Assembly (NCBI RefSeq): GCF_900115005.1
Contig: NZ_FOUY01000022.1
Coordinates: 62,001-126,000, forward strand
Reading direction: 5' to 3'
DNA from: Pseudonocardia ammonioxydans
Lineage (GTDB): Bacteria; Actinomycetota; Actinomycetes; Mycobacteriales; Pseudonocardiaceae
Length of the DNA stretch: 64,000 bases
This document shows, in pieces, positions 16,401 to 24,102 of this stretch (positions within the stretch are counted from its first letter, which is position 1; each line of letters starts with the position of its first letter). The notes beneath the pieces were generated by a model. That model saw only the letters and a program-made list of their open reading frames with translations. It ran no database searches and had not been told where the DNA came from. Both the position numbers and the translations under genes were made by a program.

Positions 16401-17426
16401 ATCGAGCCGGCACTGGCCGTCGCCGACGCGATCCGCCGGCTCGTCCCGGGCGCACGGGTCACCGCACTCGGCACCGAGAAGGGCCTCGACACCCAGCTGA
16501 TCCCGGCCCGCGGCTACCCGCTTGAGCTGATTCCGCCGGTGCCGCTACCCCGCAAGCCCACGGCCGACCTGCTGAAGCTGCCCGGCAACGTCCGCGGCGC
16601 CGTCCGGCGGGTCCGCGAGGTGCTGGAGTCGGTGGAGGCCGACGTCGTCGTCGGCTTCGGCGGGTTCGTCTCGCTGCCCGCCTACCTCGGTGCCCGCAAC
16701 CGGGTGCCGATCGTGGTCCACGAGGCGAACGCCCGGGCCGGCCTGGCCAACAAGGTCGGCGCGCGGTTCGCCGCGGCCGTCGCCACCGCCGTACCCGGCA
16801 CCGGCCTCGCGCACGAGGAGGTCGTCGGCATGCCGCTGCGCCGGGCGATCACCACGCTGGACCGGGCCGCGCTGCGCCCGGAGGCCCGGACGTACTTCAA
16901 CCTGCCCCCGCACGGGCCGGTGCTGCTCGTGTTCGGTGGTTCGCAGGGTGCCCGCACGTTGAACGAGGCCGTCGCCGAGGCGCTGCCCGCCTTCACCGAC
17001 CGCGGGATCGCGGTGCTGCACGCCCACGGGCGCACCGGCACCCCGGCCGAACCGCGGCCCGGCTACTTCCCGGTGCCCTACATCGACCGGATGGACCTGG
17101 CCTACGCCGCGTCCGACGTCGTGCTGGGCCGGTCCGGGATGACCACCGTCGCCGAGCTGACCGCCGTCGGGCTGCCCGCGGTCTACGTCCCGCTGCCGCA
17201 CGGCAACGGCGAGCAGGCGCTCAACGCCCGGCCCGTCGTGCAGGCGGGTGGCGGGAAGCTGGTGGCCGACGAGGACATGAACGGCGAGCGGGCCGTCGAC
17301 GAACTGATCCCGATGCTCACCGACCCGGACCTCGCGCTCGCGATGGGCCGCCGGGCGAAGGCGGCCGGGCACGGGGAGGCCGACGAGAAGCTGGCCAGGA
17401 TCGTGATGGAGGTGGCCGGGCGGTGA
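13407..17426 (+). CDS. murG: MurG glycosyltransferase with ~985-residue repetitive N-terminal extension
   Basis: MurG transfers GlcNAc from UDP-GlcNAc to lipid I, making lipid II on the inner membrane face. The catalytic region covers residues about 986-1339 (354 residues, normal MurG size) with GGGSAGHIEPALAVADAI, VVGFGGFVSLPAYLGA, VHEANARAGLANKVG, FGGSQGARTLNEAV and LPHGNGEQALNA. Before it lie about 985 residues without a recognisable fold. They include collagen-like Gly-X-Y (106-153), Asn-Gly-rich pentapeptides (about 200-368), roughly 16-residue repeats (about 480-565), a GGPQF/GGPQA block (from 730), 12 Pro-Gly-Gln triplets (848-883) and a second collagen-like stretch. The GTG at 13407 has GAGGGG upstream; I found no start with a ribosome-binding site close to the catalytic domain. 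Its stop overlaps murC. The catalytic assignment is firm; the extension is a prediction, because other frames here are also open. Confidence 0.85.
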   Translation: MTGTDQTGGTGESGDGGAGRDDRAAGPGAPGGRPMMGRPPERPVVEPDGVLFGTPDDGADTVSRPAWPGPDGRTPEGLGADGDTSAMPVAGAVPPGPGAGDVPGAGNSGLTGNSGSAGSPGAVGNSGSAGSPGALGNSGAAGDPGPAGTPGAAGEGPRVTPSDRPAGPRGPQRLPGTGWDPYAHSSRPGGRPTMGDGPRAGVNGATPNAAGPNGVSPNAAGPNGAGPNTAVPNGVGPNGADPYGARQDGAGPNGAGPNGAHPYESGSNGVDPYGAAPDRVGPNGVDPYRAGPNGADSYRADPHGADLHRAGPHGADLFDAGPDGGDRHGGEAHGAAPNGVDPHAADPRGAGPHGVGPNGAGPHEAGPHGAARSGPTGDRDRTAPGAGRAGTAPGGPGGPPGVRPPGPVPPGAMAPGGLFTPSGPRHPEPTGTGPHGAQAPGRPGPADRDSQNGGLQNGDLQNGGSQRAEGPGPGAQPSLPRRAEVSGGSAQAGLDRGTEVPGAEAQTAGPREAGVPGAETPPGDPRGTGVSGAEAQAAGSSEAGVSGSGAQAAVTRGAEVPGAQASTPDRAGAPDQSGIPERTPTSGTGPQRPVEASGPSTDPQTRTGAQSPAEAGTTALPTTGAGPASVPGGSGAPGDESGVAGRADDPAANGVAAGAAQAPVGGADRAAADRTPQHGRVAYAQPSGQPQDGRPQQHPGQPQPGQEQPGQPRPGWAPHARPPFDRPQQGGPQFGGPQFGGPQAGGPQFGGPQAGGPQAGGSQAGGSQAGGPQFGGAQPGAPSAGQPQPGFAPPGGPGQPGGPYPNRPQQGRPPWPGSAEPSGAPQQPGPQPSQPGMPGPAGDRQHFPGQPGQPGQPGQPGQPGQPGQPGQPGQPGQPGQPGQQHRPGPWGPGRPVNFTDPGGPGTPGAPGGAGMPGGPGAPGSPGHPAGPGGPGMPGAPAGSGAPGGPAGPGGPGDPGADGTRAFPPATTRPAGEQAPAPASGALSVVVAGGGSAGHIEPALAVADAIRRLVPGARVTALGTEKGLDTQLIPARGYPLELIPPVPLPRKPTADLLKLPGNVRGAVRRVREVLESVEADVVVGFGGFVSLPAYLGARNRVPIVVHEANARAGLANKVGARFAAAVATAVPGTGLAHEEVVGMPLRRAITTLDRAALRPEARTYFNLPPHGPVLLVFGGSQGARTLNEAVAEALPAFTDRGIAVLHAHGRTGTPAEPRPGYFPVPYIDRMDLAYAASDVVLGRSGMTTVAELTAVGLPAVYVPLPHGNGEQALNARPVVQAGGGKLVADEDMNGERAVDELIPMLTDPDLALAMGRRAKAAGHGEADEKLARIVMEVAGR
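13722..13865 (+). repeat. Collagen-like Gly-X-Y coding repeat in murG
   Basis: Sixteen consecutive Gly-X-Y triplets (GNS, GLT, GNS, GSA, GSP and so on) are encoded in phase with the murG frame, residues 106-153. A degenerate 27-nt higher-order unit recurs (GNSGSAGSP followed by GAV or GAL). Keeping glycine at every third codon in this frame argues that the frame is translated. Confidence 0.75.
14010..14510 (+). repeat. Degenerate 15-nt repeats encoding Pro-Asn-Gly-Ala-type pentapeptides in murG
   Basis: A degenerate 15-nt unit encoding variants of PNGAG, PNGVD, PYGAD and PHGAD recurs many times, covering about residues 200-368 of the murG extension. The unit is a multiple of three, so copy-number change would not break the frame. 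Nothing in it resembles a catalytic or membrane segment. Confidence 0.7.
15948..16055 (+). repeat. Perfect 12 x 9-bp tandem repeat (Pro-Gly-Gln) in murG
   Basis: Twelve identical copies of CCGGGCCAG occupy 15948-16055 without a single mismatch and encode (Pro-Gly-Gln)12. Perfect identity suggests recent expansion or ongoing slippage. Copy-number change would lengthen or shorten the protein in 3-residue steps without a frameshift. It is followed within about 60 nt by a second collagen-like segment and then the catalytic domain. Confidence 0.95.
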
Positions 17427-18841
17427 CCGTGCTCGGCACGCATGTGCACCTGATCGGGATCGGCGGCGCCGGGATGAGCGGCATCGCGCGCATCCTGCTG
17501 GCCCGCGGGATCACCGTCTCCGGGTCCGACGCCCGCGAGTCCCGCACCGTCACCGCGCTGCGCGCGCTCGGTGCCCGTATCGAGATCGGGCACGACGCCG
17601 GTCATCTGCAGGCCGCGGGGGAGGAGCCCCCGACCGTCGTCGTCTCCACCGCGATCCGGGAGACCAATCCGGAGCTGGCGCAGGCGCGGGCGCAGGGCCT
17701 CGACGTCATCCACCGGGCCGTGGCGCTGGCGGACCTCACCGAGGGCCGCCGGCTGATCGCCGTCGCCGGCACGCACGGCAAGACCTCGACCACGTCGATG
17801 GTCACGGTCGCCCTGCAGCACGCCGGCGCCGACCCGTCGTTCGCCATCGGCGGCGACCTGTCGGTGTCCGGCAGCGGCGCGCACCACGGCTCCGGGGAGG
17901 TCTTCGTCGTCGAGGCCGACGAGAGCGACGGGTCCTTCACCGCGTTCGCCCCCTCGGTCGCGATCGTCACCAACGTCGAGCCCGACCATCTCGACCACCA
18001 CGGTGACGCCGCCGCGTACTACGCGACCTTCGAACGCTTCCTGGACCGGCTCGTCCCGGGGGCGACGCTCGTGACCTGCGCCGACGACCCCGGCGCCGAG
18101 AACGTCGCGGTGCACGCCGAGCGGGCCGGGATCACCGTGCTGCGCTACGGCCGGACCGCCGTCGGCTCCCGGGACGCCCGGCTGCTCGACTTCGCCCCGG
18201 ACGGCACCGGGGCCCGGGTCACGTTCCGGTGGGCCGGGACCGAGCACGAGCTCGTCCTGTCGGTGCCCGGGGAGCACATGGCGCTCAACGCGCTCGGCGC
18301 GTTCCTCGCCGGCGTCGTCGTCGACCAGGACCCGGCCACGCTGCTCGAGGGCCTCACCGGGTTCGGCGGCGTCCAGCGCCGGTTCGAGTTCAAGGGCCGG
18401 GTCCGCGGCGTGGCCGTCTACGACGACTACGCCCACCACCCCACCGAGGTCGCCGCGACGCTGCGGGCCGCCCGCGAGGCGGCCCCGGTCGTGCACGGCC
18501 GGCGCGGACGGGTGCTGGTCGCCTTCCAGCCGCACCTCTACTCGCGGACCCGGCTGTTCGCGCGCGAGTTCGGCGCGTCGCTGTCGCTCGCGGACGAGGT
18601 GATGGTGCTCGACGTCTACGGTGCCCGGGAGGACCCCGAACCCGGCGTCGGCCCGGCGCTGATCACCGACGAGGTCCGGCTGCCGGCCGAGCGGGTGCAC
18701 CGCGCGCCGTCCTGGGAGCGGGCCCCCGCGGCGATCGCCGGGCTCGCCGTCGACGGTGACACGGTGATCACGATGGGGGCCGGGGACGTGACCGCACTCG
18801 GCCCCGAGATCCTGCGCGAGCTCGCCGGAGGCGGGGACTGA
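17423..18841 (+). CDS. murC: UDP-MurNAc:L-alanine ligase MurC
   Basis: 472-residue Mur ligase that adds the first stem-peptide residue, L-alanine, to UDP-MurNAc. The N-terminal UDP-binding loop HLIGIGGAGMSGIARI is followed by the P-loop GTHGKT at 116-121, EADESDGSF, NVEPDHLDHHG, and a C-terminal domain with YDDYAHHPTEV and FQPHLYSRT, all MurC hallmarks. GTG 17423 overlaps the murG stop by 4 nt, so MurC translation probably depends on ribosomes completing the long MurG frame. Confidence 0.97.
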   Translation: MTVLGTHVHLIGIGGAGMSGIARILLARGITVSGSDARESRTVTALRALGARIEIGHDAGHLQAAGEEPPTVVVSTAIRETNPELAQARAQGLDVIHRAVALADLTEGRRLIAVAGTHGKTSTTSMVTVALQHAGADPSFAIGGDLSVSGSGAHHGSGEVFVVEADESDGSFTAFAPSVAIVTNVEPDHLDHHGDAAAYYATFERFLDRLVPGATLVTCADDPGAENVAVHAERAGITVLRYGRTAVGSRDARLLDFAPDGTGARVTFRWAGTEHELVLSVPGEHMALNALGAFLAGVVVDQDPATLLEGLTGFGGVQRRFEFKGRVRGVAVYDDYAHHPTEVAATLRAAREAAPVVHGRRGRVLVAFQPHLYSRTRLFAREFGASLSLADEVMVLDVYGAREDPEPGVGPALITDEVRLPAERVHRAPSWERAPAAIAGLAVDGDTVITMGAGDVTALGPEILRELAGGGD

Positions 18842-18898
18842 GCAGGACGTGACCGGCCGGGGAGCACGGCCCGGAGGACGACGACGGACGGGGGCGCG

Positions 18899-19834
18899 AT
18901 GGGCAGCGACGACGGCGGCGGCGGCGGCGACGACCGCCCGGGCGGCGGCACCCACCGCACCCCCGAGCAGGAGCGGCGCGCCGCCGAACGGGCCCGCCGG
19001 ATCCGCGAGCGCCGGGCGGCCGAACGCTCGGGCGACCCGGGCGGCTCCGGTCGTCCCGGACGCTCCGGGGGCCGGGGTGCGGCCGTCCGCGAGCGCCCCG
19101 CCACCCGGGCGGCCGAGCGTGCCCGCGCACCCCGCGACCCCCGCTACCGGCGCCGGCGCGCGATCGCGCTGCTCGCCACCGTCGTCGTCGTGCTGCTCGG
19201 TGTGTCCGCGGCCGGCTGGTGGGCGCTGGCCCGCTGGGGCCCGGCCGTCGCCTCCGTGGAGGTGACCGGCACCCGGCAGATCCCCGTCCGCGACGTCGAG
19301 GACGCCGCCGGCATCGACCCGGGCACCCCGCTGGCGGCCGTCGACACGGGCGCCGTGACCGCCCGGGTGGCCGCGATCCCGGGCGTGTCCGCGGTCGAGG
19401 TCGGGCGGTCCTGGCCGGACACGCTCTCGGTCACGGTGACCGAACGCGTCCCGGTCGCGCTGCTCGACACCCCCGAGGGCCCGCAGTTGGTCGACGCGGG
19501 CGGGTTCGTCTACCGGATCCCGCAGCCGGACATGCGGCTGCCCCGGTTGCAGCTGCCGCGCGTCGCCCCGGACGACCCGGCCACCCGCGCCGCCGTCGCC
19601 GTGCTGCAGGCCCTGCCGCAGCCGGTCCGCGAGCAGGTGCAGGCACTGGCACTGGGACCGGGCGGCAGCACCTTCGAGCTGGTCCTGACCGAGGAACGCC
19701 GGGTGCTGTGGGGGCCGTGGGCCGACACCGGCGCGACGGCGGAGCGCGCCGCCGTGCTGGAGCCGCTGCTGACCCGCGAGGGCGCGGTGTACGACGTGTC
19801 CAGCCCTGCCCTGGTCACCGTCCGCGACGGCTGA
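18899..19834 (+). CDS. ftsQ: Cell division protein FtsQ
   Basis: 311-residue bitopic divisome protein. A long, highly charged cytoplasmic head rich in Arg, Glu and Gly (1-87) is followed by one transmembrane helix (about 88-110), a POTRA domain (about 118-186; starts VASVEVTGTRQIPVRDV) and the FtsQ/DivIB beta domain. FtsQ binds FtsB-FtsL outside the membrane and recruits the septal synthase. The head is longer than in E. coli FtsQ but similar extensions occur in actinobacteria. The position between murC and ftsZ is canonical. Confidence 0.93.
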   Translation: MGSDDGGGGGDDRPGGGTHRTPEQERRAAERARRIRERRAAERSGDPGGSGRPGRSGGRGAAVRERPATRAAERARAPRDPRYRRRRAIALLATVVVVLLGVSAAGWWALARWGPAVASVEVTGTRQIPVRDVEDAAGIDPGTPLAAVDTGAVTARVAAIPGVSAVEVGRSWPDTLSVTVTERVPVALLDTPEGPQLVDAGGFVYRIPQPDMRLPRLQLPRVAPDDPATRAAVAVLQALPQPVREQVQALALGPGGSTFELVLTEERRVLWGPWADTGATAERAAVLEPLLTREGAVYDVSSPALVTVRDG

Positions 19835-19890
19835 GCCGGGCCCGGCGCCGCCGTGACGCCCCGGCTCCGGCCCGGGCCCGCCCCGCCGTG

Positions 19891-19945
19891 TGCCCCCAGG
19901 GGCACCCTCGGGGCACCTGGCGCTACGAGGGTGCCCCTCGGGGCA
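19891..19945. promoter_or_regulatory. Paired TGCCCC-NN-GGGGCA palindromes upstream of ftsZ
   Basis: TGCCCC-CA-GGGGCA (19891-19904) and TGCCCC-TC-GGGGCA (19932-19945) are two matching palindromes 41 bp apart. Overlapping them, GGGGCACCCTC (19899-19909) and GAGGGTGCCCC (19927-19937) form a perfect 11-bp inverted repeat with a 17-nt loop. The element lies in the 346-bp ftsQ-ftsZ gap. It could be a dimeric-repressor operator pair, or a hairpin attenuating read-through from ftsQ. No T-run follows, so it is not a classical terminator. Confidence 0.55.
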
Positions 19946-19991
19946 GGGACGGTTACCTCCCCGCAGCACGGACCGGCACCGCCGATCGGCG

Positions 19992-19997
19992 TAGTGT
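19992..19997 (+). promoter_or_regulatory. Candidate -10 element of an ftsZ promoter
   Basis: TAGTGT at 19992-19997 is identical to the -10 of the mraZ promoter and lies 183 nt before the ftsZ ATG, just downstream of the paired palindromes. No good -35 hexamer is visible at 16-18 nt spacing. An ftsZ-proximal promoter in the ftsQ-ftsZ gap is usual in actinomycetes, so this is plausible but unproven. Confidence 0.4.
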
Positions 19998-20180
19998 GAT
20001 CGCGCGGCAACCGAGTGCGATTCACGTGACCGGGGACCGCGAACCACCCGGGCGGGGTGTTGCCGACGCGCGGCGCGCCTGCTGGACCCGGGCCGGGGGC
20101 GCGACCTAGCGTTCCTCCCGCGAAGGCCCGGGGCACCCGGAGCTGGACCGGACCCCCCGAGCGACTGGAAGGTGCCGCGC

Positions 20181-21656
20181 ATGACGCCCCCGCACAACTA
20201 CCTGGCCGTGATCAAGGTCGTCGGCATCGGTGGCGGCGGCGTGAACGCCGTCAACCGCATGATCGAGGTCGGCCTCAAGGGCGTGGAGTTCATCGCGGTG
20301 AACACCGACGCCCAGGCCCTCCTGATGTCGGACGCCGACGTGAAGCTGGACATCGGCCGCGAGCTCACCCGTGGGCTCGGCGCCGGCGCGAACCCGGAGG
20401 TCGGTGGCAAGGCCGCCGAGGACCACGCCGAGGAGATCGAGGAGGTCCTCAAGGGGGCCGACATGGTCTTCGTCACCGCCGGTGAGGGCGGCGGCACGGG
20501 CACCGGCGGCGCGCCGGTCGTCGCGTCGATCGCCCGCAAGCTCGGTGCGCTGACCATCGGTGTCGTCACCCGGCCGTTCACCTTCGAGGGCCGGCGGCGT
20601 GCCGGGCAGGCCGAGGAGGGCATACAGCAGCTGCGCAACGAGTGCGACACGCTGATCGTCATCCCGAACGACCGGCTGCTGCAGCTCGGTGACGTGGGCG
20701 TCTCGCTGATGGACGCCTTCCGTTCCGCGGACGAGGTGCTCCTCTCCGGTGTGCAGGGCATCACGAACCTGATCACCACGCCCGGTCTGATCAACCTGGA
20801 CTTCGCCGACGTCAAGTCGGTCATGTCCGGTGCCGGCTCCGCCCTGATGGGCATCGGGTCGGCCCGCGGCGAGGGTCGCGCGGTGCAGGCCGCCGAGAGC
20901 GCGATCAACTCGCCGCTGCTCGAGGCCTCGATGGACGGCGCCCAGGGGGTGCTGCTGTCCATCGCCGGCGGCTCGGACCTCGGCCTGTTCGAGATCCACG
21001 AAGCGGCGTCGCTGGTCCAGGAGGCCGCCCACCCCGAGGCGAACATCATCTTCGGGACCGTCATCGACGACTCGCTCGGTGACGAGGTGCGCATCACCGT
21101 GATAGCGGCCGGTTTCGAGGGCGGTACGCCGACCCACAAGAAGCTCGAGCCCGCGGTGTTCCGGCAGGGCACCGAGAAGCCCGCCGAGCCGGCGCAGCAG
21201 GCCCCGGCGCAGCCCCAGCAGCCGGTCCAGACGCAGCAGCAGGCTCCCGCGTCGCAGCCCACCCAGCCGCAGCCGCCCCAGGCACAGCCGCCCCAGGGCC
21301 AGAGCGGCGGCCCGGCCTACGGTGCCGGCGCCCCGGCAGCGGGCACGCCGACCTCGCCGAACGCGCCCACGTCGGTCCCGGCCGCCCCGGAGCGCACGGG
21401 CGTGCTCCCGCCCGCCCAGCCGGCCGCGCCGGCACCGCGCCAGCCCGACGTCCGCAGCGATGCCGCGGCACCGGGGTACGACGGCTCGGCAGGCTCGGCG
21501 TCGGCCGCGCCGGCGCCGGGGACGTCCGGCACCGCCGCGGCGGGGTCGTCCCGCCCGGCCCAGGAGCAGGGCGGCCAGTCCGGCCAGTCCGGCCAGTCCG
21601 GCCAGTCCGGCCAGGCCGATGACGAGGTGGACGTCCCGCCGTTCATGCGGCGCTGA
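20181..21656 (+). CDS. ftsZ: Cell division GTPase FtsZ
   Basis: 491-residue tubulin-like GTPase that polymerises into the Z ring. The tubulin signature GEGGGTGTGG spans 101-110 and the globular core ends near residue 320 (ITVIAAGFEGG). A long Ala/Pro/Gln-rich linker follows, with QPPQ-type runs and a 4 x 9-bp Ser-Gly-Gln repeat, and then the conserved C-terminal peptide DEVDVPPFMRR, which in actinobacteria binds SepF and FtsW. I chose ATG 20181 because GGAAGG lies 8 nt upstream; GTG 20172 would add three residues. The linker, about 160 residues, is long for the family. Confidence 0.98.
   Translation: MTPPHNYLAVIKVVGIGGGGVNAVNRMIEVGLKGVEFIAVNTDAQALLMSDADVKLDIGRELTRGLGAGANPEVGGKAAEDHAEEIEEVLKGADMVFVTAGEGGGTGTGGAPVVASIARKLGALTIGVVTRPFTFEGRRRAGQAEEGIQQLRNECDTLIVIPNDRLLQLGDVGVSLMDAFRSADEVLLSGVQGITNLITTPGLINLDFADVKSVMSGAGSALMGIGSARGEGRAVQAAESAINSPLLEASMDGAQGVLLSIAGGSDLGLFEIHEAASLVQEAAHPEANIIFGTVIDDSLGDEVRITVIAAGFEGGTPTHKKLEPAVFRQGTEKPAEPAQQAPAQPQQPVQTQQQAPASQPTQPQPPQAQPPQGQSGGPAYGAGAPAAGTPTSPNAPTSVPAAPERTGVLPPAQPAAPAPRQPDVRSDAAAPGYDGSAGSASAAPAPGTSGTAAAGSSRPAQEQGGQSGQSGQSGQSGQADDEVDVPPFMRR
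21573..21608 (+). repeat. 4 x 9-bp tandem repeat in the FtsZ linker
   Basis: GGCCAGTCC is repeated four times, encoding Gly-Gln-Ser units in the disordered linker just before the FtsZ C-terminal peptide. Like the murG repeat it is in-frame safe. Repeat number may differ between strains. Confidence 0.85.
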
Positions 21657-21661
21657 CGGCG

Positions 21662-22459
21662 GTGCCGGTCGAACCGTCACCGTCCGGCGTGCGCGTCCGC
21701 CGCGTCATGACGACCCGGGCGGGCGGCCGGTCCACCGGCCCGTTCGCCCGGTTCAACCTCTCCCTCGGGGTCGGTGACGACCCCGGTGCGGTCACCGCGA
21801 ACCGGGCCCGGGTCGTCCGCGAGCTGGGCCTGTCCGGGCTGGTGTTCCTCACCCAGGTGCACGGCCGCGACGTGGCGGTGCTCCGTGAGCCGCCGCGGGC
21901 CCGGCCGGGGACCGGCGGTGTCGCCCCGGACATCCCCGACGTCGACGCCGTCGTCACCGACGTCCCGCTGCTCGGCATCGCCGTGCTCGCCGCCGACTGC
22001 GTCCCCGTCCTCCTCGGGGACGCGGCCGCGGGCGTCGTGGGAGCCGCGCACGCAGGCCGGGTGGGTGCCGCGTCGGGCGTGCTCGACGCGGTCCTCGAGG
22101 AGATGACCGCGCTCGGCGCCGAGGCCGACCGCATCGAGGTGCTCCTCGGACCGGCGGTCTGCGGCAGTTGCTACGAGGTCCCCGCGGCGATGCGCGACGA
22201 GGTCGAGGCGGTGCTGCCGGGCAGCGCGTCCACCACCCGGACCGGGACCGCGGGGCTCGACCTGCGCGCCGGGCTGACCCGGCGGCTGGCCGATCTCGGT
22301 GTCCGCCGGGTCGGGACCGACCCGCGCTGCACCGTCGAGGACCCGGACCTGTACAGCCACCGCCGGGAGGGGCGCTGCGGCCGGCAGGCCGCGATCACCT
22401 GGCTCGACCCGCGTGACACGAGCGACGCTCGCCGTTCCCCGGGCCGCGCGGCACGATGA
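21662..22459 (+). CDS. pgeF: Peptidoglycan editing factor PgeF (YfiH family)
   Basis: 265-residue member of the YfiH/laccase-domain (DUF152) family. E. coli PgeF helps keep L-serine out of the stem peptide where L-alanine belongs, and related proteins act on purine nucleosides. The metal-ligand residues are conserved: H67 in QVHGRD, C113 in AADCVPVLL and H130 in AAHAGRVG. It starts 5 nt after the ftsZ stop, so it is almost certainly co-transcribed. Which of the two activities applies here cannot be told from sequence. Confidence 0.9.
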   Translation: MPVEPSPSGVRVRRVMTTRAGGRSTGPFARFNLSLGVGDDPGAVTANRARVVRELGLSGLVFLTQVHGRDVAVLREPPRARPGTGGVAPDIPDVDAVVTDVPLLGIAVLAADCVPVLLGDAAAGVVGAAHAGRVGAASGVLDAVLEEMTALGAEADRIEVLLGPAVCGSCYEVPAAMRDEVEAVLPGSASTTRTGTAGLDLRAGLTRRLADLGVRRVGTDPRCTVEDPDLYSHRREGRCGRQAAITWLDPRDTSDARRSPGRAAR

Positions 22460-22463
22460 GGCC

Positions 22464-23207
22464 GTGGCCGACTCGAACCCTCCCGAACGCACGACGGAAC
22501 TGAAGGAACGGCTCGACGCCGTCCGCGCGCGCCTGGACGCGGCCTGCCGGGCCGCGGGGCGGGCCCCCGGCGCGGTCTCGCTGCTGGCGGTCACCAAGAC
22601 CGTCCCGGCCTCCGACGTCGCCGACCTGATCGACCTGGGGCTGACCGGTTTCGCCGAGAACCGGGCCCAGGAGGCCGGAACCAAGGTCGCCGAGGTGGCC
22701 GCCCTGCGCCCGGACGCCGATCCGCGCTGGCACTTCGTCGGCGGGCTGCAACGGAACAAGGTACGGGCGGTGCTCCCGTGGGTGACGCGGATCGAGTCCG
22801 TCGACTCGCCCCGGCTGGCCCGGGCGATCGACAAGGAGGTCGGCCGGGCGGAGCAGCGCGGTGAGCGGTCCGGGCCGCTCCCGGTGCTCGTTCAGTACAG
22901 TGTGGACGGCGACCCGCACCGCGGCGGCGTTCCCGACGGCGACCTGGACGAGCTGAGCGACCTGGTCGCGGGCCTGCCCGGCCTCGAACTGGCCGGCCTG
23001 ATGGCCGTCGCCCCCCTGGACCGCGAGCCCGCGCGCGCCTTCGCCGCGATCGCCGAGGCCGCCCGCCGACTCCGCGAACGGCACCCGTCGGCGACCGAGC
23101 TGTCGGCCGGGATGAGCGGGGACCTGGAACTCGCGGTCGATCACGGATCGACCGTGGTGCGTGTCGGTACGGCTCTTGTGGGGGACCGGCGGATAGCCTC
23201 CGAGTAA
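22464..23207 (+). CDS. yggS: YggS/PROSC family pyridoxal-phosphate homeostasis protein
   Basis: 247-residue single-domain PLP-binding protein with the alanine-racemase-like TIM barrel fold. The cofactor lysine is K45 in LLAVTKTVP, and FAENRAQEA, RWHFVGGLQRNKV and GLMAVAPL are family segments. It maintains the free PLP pool and has no known racemase activity. In Gram-positive bacteria it typically sits between ftsZ and sepF, as here. The GTG start follows the pgeF stop by 4 nt with GAGG close upstream. Confidence 0.92.
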   Translation: MADSNPPERTTELKERLDAVRARLDAACRAAGRAPGAVSLLAVTKTVPASDVADLIDLGLTGFAENRAQEAGTKVAEVAALRPDADPRWHFVGGLQRNKVRAVLPWVTRIESVDSPRLARAIDKEVGRAEQRGERSGPLPVLVQYSVDGDPHRGGVPDGDLDELSDLVAGLPGLELAGLMAVAPLDREPARAFAAIAEAARRLRERHPSATELSAGMSGDLELAVDHGSTVVRVGTALVGDRRIASE

Positions 23208-23315
23208 TCGCTGGTCGGTGCGGGTACCGGGCCATCGGCGAGACCGTCGCCAGAACGCGGGTGCGCGCGCCGGTGTGCGCGTACGGAATCGAGCAGTACT
23301 GCGAGGGGACAGCGG

Positions 23316-24098
23316 ATGAGCGCGATGTACCGGTTGAAGGCCTACTTCGGCATGGTCCCGGCCGACGAGATGGACTACGCGGACGAACCGGAGCGCTTCC
23401 GAGCCGCGCACGGTGGCCACGACCAGCACCCGGGCCCGCGCGGTGACCGCTGGTCCGGTGGTGGAGGCCGGTTCGCCGACCCGGACGGCTACGACGACGG
23501 CCGCTACGACGCCCCCGCCGCCTACGACGACGGCTGGGGCGGCCGTACGTCGCGTGAGCCGGTCCGCCCGGCGCGCGCCGTGCGGCCGGATTCCCGCGGT
23601 GAGCGGGACACGGGACCGCTCCCGGGGGACCGGGGTGCGCTGCCGACCCCCATCGGGGGCGGCTCCGGCGGGGGTCCCGGCGCGGCCGTGCGCGGCTCGC
23701 TCGCGATGGACCCGGACGCCTTCGGGAGCCCCTCGCGCGAGGCGCAGCGCGAGGAGCGCGCCGCACCCGTCGCACCCGTCGCGCCGGTCCCGGAGCAGCG
23801 CGACCGCACGGCCGCCGGCCCGGCCTCGATCACCACGCTGCACCCGAGCAGCTACAACGAGGCGCGCACGATCGGCGAGCGCTACCGCGACGGTGTCCCG
23901 GTCATCATGAATCTGACCGATTTGGACGGTGCGGCCGCGAAACGCCTGGTCGACTTCGCCGCCGGCCTGGCGTTCGCGCTGCGCGGGTCGATCGACAAGG
24001 TGACCGATCGGGTGTTCCTTCTCACCCCGGCCGACGTCGAGGTGTCGGCCGACGACGCCCGCAGGCTCGCCGAGCGCGGGGCTTTCCGACAGGATTAG
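23316..24098 (+). CDS. sepF: Cell division protein SepF
   Basis: 260-residue SepF, the membrane anchor of FtsZ in actinobacteria. The N-terminal membrane-binding helix MSAMYRLKAYFGM is followed by a long disordered Gly/Arg/Asp/Pro-rich linker (about 25-168). The C-terminal SepF domain starts near ITTLHPSSYNEARTIG and contains VPVIMNLTDLDGAAAKRLVDF and GSIDKVTDRVFLLTP. The linker is several times longer than in B. subtilis SepF. GAGGGG is upstream of the ATG, and yggT starts 4 nt after the stop. Confidence 0.95.
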   Translation: MSAMYRLKAYFGMVPADEMDYADEPERFRAAHGGHDQHPGPRGDRWSGGGGRFADPDGYDDGRYDAPAAYDDGWGGRTSREPVRPARAVRPDSRGERDTGPLPGDRGALPTPIGGGSGGGPGAAVRGSLAMDPDAFGSPSREAQREERAAPVAPVAPVPEQRDRTAAGPASITTLHPSSYNEARTIGERYRDGVPVIMNLTDLDGAAAKRLVDFAAGLAFALRGSIDKVTDRVFLLTPADVEVSADDARRLAERGAFRQD

Positions 24099-24102
24099 AG
24101 GC

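Noticed and set aside
17183..20197. Open frame of about 1000 codons opposite murG, murC and ftsQ
   Set aside because: Lies antisense to three well-supported genes, with no recognisable domain and a biased His/Arg/Gly composition typical of shadow frames.
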